From Clostridiales bacterium (GTDB lineage: Bacteria > Bacillota > Clostridia > Oscillospirales > Ruminococcaceae): a DNA stretch of 38,679 nucleotides. Positions 33,402 through 38,679 of the stretch are shown here, in pieces (within the stretch, counting starts at the first letter, position 1; every line of letters starts with the position of its first letter). A model generated the notes under the pieces. It ran no database searches. It had not been told where the DNA came from and saw only the letters and a list, made by a program, of their open reading frames with translations. The DNA lies in assembly GCA_012519635.1 (NCBI GenBank), contig JAAYPV010000053.1:1-38679 (forward strand), in the 5' to 3' direction. Made by a program: the position numbers and the translations under genes.

Positions 33402-36008
33402 ATGGAAATAGATAAAAGCAAGATTTCGCCAATGATGAAGCAATATATAGACATTAAAAAAAGATATGAGGGACATATTTTGTTTTTTCGTCTTGGTGAT
33501 TTTTATGAGATGTTTTTTGATGACGCAATAGTTGTATCAAAAGCATTGGAACTTACATTGACAGGACGGGATTGCGGACTGGAAGAGCGTGCCCCTATGT
33601 GCGGAGTACCTTATCATAGCAGTGAAATGTATATAAAGAAGCTCATTGAAATGGGCTATAAGGTTGCTATTTGCGAGCAGATAACTGACCCATCTGAAAG
33701 CAAGGGAATAGTTGAAAGGGATGTTGTAAGGGTTGTTACTCCCGGAACCTTGATAGAAAGCAGTATGCTTGATGAGTCAAGCAATAATTATCTGTGTTCG
33801 TTGTATTATAAAGATGAAGAATGTGCTTTATGCTTTGCTGATATCTCAACAGGAGAGGTTAATCTTTGTAAAAAAAGGGGTAAGGATTTACAAACTGACA
33901 TTATAAATGAATTATCGAGATATAATCCAGCTGAAATAGTATTTAACGTTGATTTTTTGGATTTAAAGGCGGTAACGGATTTTATAAAAACCAGGTTAAA
34001 ATGCTCAGTAACATTGCGTGAAGACGAGTGCTTTTCATTTGAAAAGAAAAGTCCTGTTGTTTTGACACAATTTTCTGCTGACTCATTTGAATATCTGGGA
34101 CTTAATAAAGATGGAATAGACGCCTCATGTGTTTGTGGATTATTTGATTATATATCTGAAATGCAAAAGGTTCTTGTTGGAAGGTTCACATCAATAAATA
34201 TACAATCAGAAAATCAGTATATGGGTTTGGATTTGACCGCAAGGAGAAACCTTGAGCTTACGGAAACATTGAGGGATAAGACGAAAAAAGGCTCATTGCT
34301 GTGGGTGCTTGACACAACTAAAACCTCAATGGGAAAGCGTTTGCTTAAATCTTATATAGAGCAGCCTTTAATTAGTCCTGCAAGGATTATTGAAAGGCTT
34401 GATGCAGTTGAACAGCTTTATAAAAAATCAGTTGTTATGCTGGAAATACGAGAAGTTTTAGAAAAGGTATATGATTTAGAACGCCTGATGACAAGGGTTG
34501 TGTATAGGACTGCAACTCCAAGAGATTTAAAGGCGTTGTCAATGACTGCGTTGCAACTGCCACTTTTAAAAGAACAGTTAAGTAAACTTAAAGATTCAAA
34601 GCTTTTATGTTTCATAAATGATAATATCTCAACTCTAGAGGACATATCCAATCTAGTTGAAAACTCCATTATGGACGAGCCGCCTGCATCTGTTAAAGAT
34701 GGCGGAGTTATTAAGGATGGCTTTAACAAGGATTTGGACAGGTTTCGTAATATCATGTCAAATGGAAATGATATTATAGAACAGATAGCACAAAGGGAAC
34801 GAGAAAGAACGGGTATAAAAAATCTGAAGATTGGATATAACAGAGTTTTTGGCTATTACATTGAAGTTACAAGGTCTTACTATGATTTGGTTCCTAAGGA
34901 GTATATTCGCAAACAAACCCTTGCAAACTGTGAGCGTTTTATTACAGAAGAGCTTAAAAACACAGAGAATGATATTTTAAGTGCAAAGGAAAAAGCATTA
35001 GTTCTTGAGGCGGATATTTTTACAGAGATTCGTGATTTTATTGCAAGCAAGCTTGATGTTGTTCAGAATACGGCGAATGCAATTGCAACTGTCGATGTGC
35101 TTTGTTCGTTTGCAAATGTATCGTTAAAAAATTTGTATAGAAAGCCTGAAATCTCCATTGATGGCGTTATTGAGATAAAAGATGGCCGTCACCCAGTTGT
35201 AGAGCTTATGCTCAAGGACGAAGTGTTTGTACCTAATAATACATATTTGGACACAAAGGCTAACAGAATGGCTATAATAACAGGTCCTAATATGTCAGGT
35301 AAATCTACATATATGCGACAGGTGGCGTTAATTACACTTATGGCGCAAATCGGGTGTTTTGTTCCTGCTGTATATGCGAAAATCAGTGTTGTGGATAAAA
35401 TATTTACAAGAGTGGGGGCATCCGATGATTTAGGTGCTGGACAGAGTACATTTATGGTGGAGATGAGTGAGGTTGCAGATATATTGAAATATGCAACTAA
35501 AAACAGCCTTGTAATACTTGATGAGGTTGGAAGGGGCACCTCCACCTTTGATGGTGTAAGCATCGCAAAAGCTGTTGCAGAGTATATCTGTAATTCAAAG
35601 TCACTTGGTTGTAAAACGCTTTTTGCGACACATTATCATGAATTAATTGAGCTTGAAAGCAAAAATGAGGGTATAAAGAATTTCAGTGTTGCAGTAAAAA
35701 AACATGGTGATAAGATAAGGTTTTTAAGAAAGATTGTGCCAGGCGGTGTTGATGAAAGTTATGGAATAGATGTTGCAAGACTTGCTGGTATTCCGAATAA
35801 GGTTATTTCTAGGGCGAAAGAATTTCTTTTAGAGATGGAGGACCACTCAAATAGCAGTAAAGCTTTATCAGATAAAGACGAAACTCAGATAAGCTTTTCA
35901 GCATTGAATCATGAGGTTGTTATAGACAGATTAAGAAAAATCAATGTCGACGAATTGACAGATGAGGAGTGCAGAGAGTTTATAGAAGATTTGATGAAAC
36001 TCATATGA
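33402..36008 (+). CDS. mutS: DNA mismatch repair protein MutS
   Basis: This 868-aa protein recognises mismatches and small loops and recruits MutL. The mismatch-reading Phe-x-Glu motif is in RLGDFYEMFFDDA (about 29-41). The connector, lever (about 255-545) and clamp domains follow. The ATPase domain has Walker A GPNMSGKST (about 628-636) and Walker B VILDEVGRGTSTFDG with the signature. The ATHYHEL motif and the GVDESYGIDVARLAG dimer-interface segment come near the end. Length and motifs are complete. A GGAG ribosome site lies upstream. mutL begins 10 nt after the stop. Confidence 0.98.
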   Translation: MEIDKSKISPMMKQYIDIKKRYEGHILFFRLGDFYEMFFDDAIVVSKALELTLTGRDCGLEERAPMCGVPYHSSEMYIKKLIEMGYKVAICEQITDPSESKGIVERDVVRVVTPGTLIESSMLDESSNNYLCSLYYKDEECALCFADISTGEVNLCKKRGKDLQTDIINELSRYNPAEIVFNVDFLDLKAVTDFIKTRLKCSVTLREDECFSFEKKSPVVLTQFSADSFEYLGLNKDGIDASCVCGLFDYISEMQKVLVGRFTSINIQSENQYMGLDLTARRNLELTETLRDKTKKGSLLWVLDTTKTSMGKRLLKSYIEQPLISPARIIERLDAVEQLYKKSVVMLEIREVLEKVYDLERLMTRVVYRTATPRDLKALSMTALQLPLLKEQLSKLKDSKLLCFINDNISTLEDISNLVENSIMDEPPASVKDGGVIKDGFNKDLDRFRNIMSNGNDIIEQIAQRERERTGIKNLKIGYNRVFGYYIEVTRSYYDLVPKEYIRKQTLANCERFITEELKNTENDILSAKEKALVLEADIFTEIRDFIASKLDVVQNTANAIATVDVLCSFANVSLKNLYRKPEISIDGVIEIKDGRHPVVELMLKDEVFVPNNTYLDTKANRMAIITGPNMSGKSTYMRQVALITLMAQIGCFVPAVYAKISVVDKIFTRVGASDDLGAGQSTFMVEMSEVADILKYATKNSLVILDEVGRGTSTFDGVSIAKAVAEYICNSKSLGCKTLFATHYHELIELESKNEGIKNFSVAVKKHGDKIRFLRKIVPGGVDESYGIDVARLAGIPNKVISRAKEFLLEMEDHSNSSKALSDKDETQISFSALNHEVVIDRLRKINVDELTDEECREFIEDLMKLI

Positions 36009-36018
36009 GGGTGGATAT

Positions 36019-37947
36019 ATGGCAAGAATAAAGGTATTGAGCAGAGAAGTTTCTGAGCTGATTGCAGCAGGAGAGGTTATAGAGCGCCCTGCATCGGTTA
36101 TAAAGGAGCTTGTTGAAAATTCCATTGATGCAGGTGCAACTCATATAACTGTTGAGATAAAAAATGGTGGCACTACCTATATGAAAATAGTTGATGATGG
36201 TTGTGGTATATCAAGTGATGATATTGCAACAGCCTTTTTGCGCCATGCAACTAGTAAGGTAAATGAAAAATCCGATTTGGATAATATTGCAACACTTGGA
36301 TTTAGAGGTGAGGCTTTAGCATCAATTGCAGCAGTAGCAAGGGTTGAGGTGCTATCAAAGCAGGCTAATGATGAATTTGGTGTGAATTATATAATTGAGG
36401 GTAGTGTTGAGAGACTTAATCAGAAAACAGGTTGTCCTGATGGTACAACAATAATTGTTCGTGATTTGTTTTATAATGTTCCAGCTCGTCAGAAGTTTAT
36501 GAAAAAAGATGTTACAGAGGCGAATGCAATTTCCTTTATATTGCAAAAGCTTTCACTTTCCCATCCTGATGTTGCGATAAAACTGATAAGGGATAACAGG
36601 CTTGATTTTAACACAACAGGCGATGGAACTCTTTATTCAGCGATATATTCCATATATGGCAAGAATTTTGCTCACGATTTGATTGAGGTAGATTTCAAGG
36701 AAAATGGTATTAGCATTACTGGGTTTACAATAAAACCCTTGTATGCAAAGCATAATCGTTCGTTTCAGAATTTTATCGTAAATGGGCGATATATTCGGTC
36801 AATAGCCTGCAGTACGGCTTTGGAAGAGGCATATAAGAATTTAATTATGGTTGGAAAGTTTCCGGCATGTGTATTAAAAATTGATGTTCCTCCGTCAATT
36901 ATAGATGTAAATGTTCATCCGGCGAAAATAGAGGTTAGGTTTTCTGATGATAAGCTGATATTTAACAGTATTTATTTTGCAATAAAGAATGCTTTAATGA
37001 AATCAGGTTTAATTTATGAATTTCAGATGAAAAAATCAAACGATTGGTTAAGCATGAAAGAAGAGCCTGAGGATTTTCAGCAACATACTCTTGCTCAGGC
37101 ATCTGCTACACAGAATCAAAAACAAGTAGCATATGAACAGGAGGAAAATAAAAAAAGAGTTGATGAATCTGTTATTATAATGCCTGATGATGAAGAGATG
37201 GATGAATTTGAAGGTGATAAGGCTGCAAAAGCTATTGAAAAAATTAATAGTACACAGATTGATGAAAATGATAAACAGGAAATCGAAATTGGTGCTTTTA
37301 AATATATCAGCAGATCTTCTTTTGTTAAAAGCCGACAGGAAGCTCTAAAGCCTGAGGAAGAATATGATAAACCTAAGCCAACCTTACGGATTATAGGAGA
37401 GGCTTTTTTGAACTATGTTCTGGCAGAGGTAGAGGACAGTTTAATTATTATAGATAAGCATGCTGCCCATGAACGCATTATATATGAGAAACTTAAGACT
37501 CAAAGTAATAAGAATACGGAAAGTCAGTTTCTGATAACACCTTATAAAGTATTATTATCCATCGATGAATATGATGCTATGCTTGGTAGTAGTGAAGAAC
37601 TAGAGAGAATGGGCTTTAAGCTCGATTTTGATAATAAGCCATATGTTTCTGCTATTGCCATACCAACTGATTTGGAAAAATTAGATATGGATGAGGTTAT
37701 TCCTGAAATAGCACATAATTTGTATATGAATAAGATTAATCCACAGACTGATTTGCTTGATGAGATGTATCACACATTGGCTTGCAAGGCTGCAATAAAA
37801 GCTAATGATAAGAACAGTATAGAGGAGTTAAAATTGCTTGCAGAGCAAGTGTATTTCGATGAAAATATTCGACATTGTCCTCATGGACGACCTGTAATGT
37901 TTTCATTGTCAAAGGGAAAAATTGAAAAGCAGTTTAAAAGGGGATAA
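36019..37947 (+). CDS. mutL: DNA mismatch repair endonuclease MutL
   Basis: This 642-aa GHKL ATPase and strand-nicking partner of MutS has the N-terminal motifs VKELVENSIDAGAT, DDGCGI and TLGFRGEALASI. A transducer region ends near residue 330. A charged, poorly conserved linker (about 345-450) follows. The C-terminal dimerisation/endonuclease domain has the metal-binding motif in IIDKHAAHERIIYEK (a DQHA-x2-E-x4-E variant with Lys replacing Gln), plus ACKAAIKA and CPHGRP. The enzyme is therefore expected to be an active endonuclease, as in methyl-independent mismatch repair. miaA begins 7 nt after its stop. Confidence 0.97.
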   Translation: MARIKVLSREVSELIAAGEVIERPASVIKELVENSIDAGATHITVEIKNGGTTYMKIVDDGCGISSDDIATAFLRHATSKVNEKSDLDNIATLGFRGEALASIAAVARVEVLSKQANDEFGVNYIIEGSVERLNQKTGCPDGTTIIVRDLFYNVPARQKFMKKDVTEANAISFILQKLSLSHPDVAIKLIRDNRLDFNTTGDGTLYSAIYSIYGKNFAHDLIEVDFKENGISITGFTIKPLYAKHNRSFQNFIVNGRYIRSIACSTALEEAYKNLIMVGKFPACVLKIDVPPSIIDVNVHPAKIEVRFSDDKLIFNSIYFAIKNALMKSGLIYEFQMKKSNDWLSMKEEPEDFQQHTLAQASATQNQKQVAYEQEENKKRVDESVIIMPDDEEMDEFEGDKAAKAIEKINSTQIDENDKQEIEIGAFKYISRSSFVKSRQEALKPEEEYDKPKPTLRIIGEAFLNYVLAEVEDSLIIIDKHAAHERIIYEKLKTQSNKNTESQFLITPYKVLLSIDEYDAMLGSSEELERMGFKLDFDNKPYVSAIAIPTDLEKLDMDEVIPEIAHNLYMNKINPQTDLLDEMYHTLACKAAIKANDKNSIEELKLLAEQVYFDENIRHCPHGRPVMFSLSKGKIEKQFKRG

Positions 37948-37954
37948 TGGATAA

Positions 37955-38679
37955 ATGAGTGAAAGGATACCTGTTTTAGCGGTTGTTGGACCTACTGCTT
38001 CAGGTAAAACAGCATTGGGTATAGAGCTTGCAAAGCTTTATAATGGTGAGATTGTATCAGCAGATTCAATGCAGATATATAAGGGTATGGATATTGCAAC
38101 AGCTAAACCTACAATCGAAGAGATGCAGGGGATACCACATCATTTAATTGGTATTTTGGACAGGAATACAAGCTTTAGCGTTGCTGATTATGTTGATATT
38201 GCTAGAGAAACGATAAGGCATATTAATAAGTGTAACAAACTTCCGATAATTGTAGGGGGAACTGGATTATATATATCCTCACTTTTAGAAAATATTCAGT
38301 TTTCAGAAATCAAACCTGATTACGAGTTAAGAAAAAAGCTGATGCTTGAGGCTGAGGAGTTTGGGAAGGAATTTTTACTTGAAAAGCTCAAAAATATTGA
38401 CTTGGAAACAGCTGAAACTCTGCATGCAAATAATGTAACAAGGATTATAAGGGCAATTGAGGTATTTGAACTGACTGGAAGGAAGCTGAGTGATTTAAAG
38501 GTTGAGAGTAGACGATTTGCCAGTCCATATGATTATAAAATGATTGGTTTGACATTTTCTGATAGACAGGTATTATATGACAGAATAAACAAGCGAGTTG
38601 ACATTATGGTTGAGAATGGACTTGTTGAGGAATGTGAGGCTGTATATAGAGCAGAGGCTGGTGAAAATAGCAGTAATAC
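37955..38679 (+). CDS. miaA: tRNA dimethylallyltransferase MiaA, 3' end cut by the window
   Basis: This partial gene has about 241 codons present and is open to the window end. It prenylates A37 of tRNAs reading UNN codons, making the substrate for MiaB. The P-loop GPTASGKTALG (about 12-22) is followed by the IVSADSMQIYKGMDIATAKP segment with the catalytic Asp of DSMQIYK. PHHLIGI and the GGTGLYISSLL motif come next, followed by RIIRAIEVFELTGR. The ATG at 37955 uses an AAAGGGGA ribosome site that lies inside the end of mutL. The usual TAxQAIGYKE segment would lie just beyond the window. Confidence 0.95.
   Translation, partial: MSERIPVLAVVGPTASGKTALGIELAKLYNGEIVSADSMQIYKGMDIATAKPTIEEMQGIPHHLIGILDRNTSFSVADYVDIARETIRHINKCNKLPIIVGGTGLYISSLLENIQFSEIKPDYELRKKLMLEAEEFGKEFLLEKLKNIDLETAETLHANNVTRIIRAIEVFELTGRKLSDLKVESRRFASPYDYKMIGLTFSDRQVLYDRINKRVDIMVENGLVEECEAVYRAEAGENSSN

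Noticed and set aside
36355-36546. Minus-strand open frame inside mutL
   Set aside because: It is antisense to the conserved ATPase domain of mutL with no ribosome site.

Overview
The window is AT-rich chromosomal DNA from a low-GC Gram-positive bacterium. It most resembles an anaerobic gut or rumen Clostridia of the Ruminococcus/Oscillospiraceae type. The grounds are strong AGGAGG-type ribosome sites, frequent TTG starts, an EcfA1-EcfA2-EcfT-TruA block and a miaB-ricA-mutS-mutL-miaA block, both as in Firmicutes, a type I dockerin protein with a Thr/Glu linker (a cellulosome hallmark), and near-perfect sigma-A promoters. This assignment is inferred from gene content and no marker gene such as 16S is present.

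Layout. (1) 1-5.5 kb: a response regulator and an intramembrane-type histidine kinase, then a terminator, then a separately promoted ABC ATPase and a large FtsX-type permease, looking like an envelope-stress or antimicrobial-peptide detoxification module. A GTCACC direct repeat at the ABC promoter is a candidate operator. (2) 5.5-6.8 kb: two small minus-strand envelope proteins of unknown function, each with its own terminator. (3) 7-8.2 kb: monocistronic glyA. (4) 8.4-12.4 kb: recD2, comF and an mreB-family gene. The reading frame of recD2 has no ATG/GTG/TTG at its ribosome site. (5) 12.5-15.2 kb: a secreted transglutaminase-like dockerin protein, then a DUF368/PopT undecaprenyl-phosphate translocase. 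(6) 15.3-28.8 kb: a long co-directional run made of ruvC, a leucine-rich-repeat gene, ruvA, ruvB, glmM, an rRNA-type methyltransferase, ecfA1, ecfA2, ecfT, truA, a DUF5711-like protein, a CvpA-like protein and a ClpE-like unfoldase. (7) 28.8-30.9 kb, minus strand: a NusG-domain-II protein, a Gx transporter and the flavin transferase ApbE. (8) 31.0-31.4 kb, minus strand: tRNA-Gly, tRNA-Arg and tRNA-His under one promoter. (9) 31.5 kb to the end: miaB, a RicA/YlbF-family gene, mutS, mutL and the first part of miaA, which runs off the window.

How the genes work together. Holliday-junction processing (RuvABC), mismatch repair (MutSL) and RecD2 give a genome-maintenance theme. MiaA and MiaB act in sequence on A37 of tRNAs, and a RicA-like Fe-S protein lies beside them. 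GlmM, PopT and the MreB homologue serve cell-wall synthesis and shape. EcfA1A2T is a vitamin or metal importer core whose substrate-binding S component is not in the window. ApbE, Gx and NusG-II form an extracytoplasmic flavinylation set whose acceptor protein is likewise absent here.

I do not see a phage, IS element, CRISPR array, toxin-antitoxin pair or obvious defence island. Most of the window is conserved housekeeping sequence. The less explained parts are the regulatory repeats, the two small minus-strand proteins, the LRR gene inside the ruv locus, the RecD2 start, and the structured spacers at 15.2 kb, 29.9 kb and 31.2 kb.
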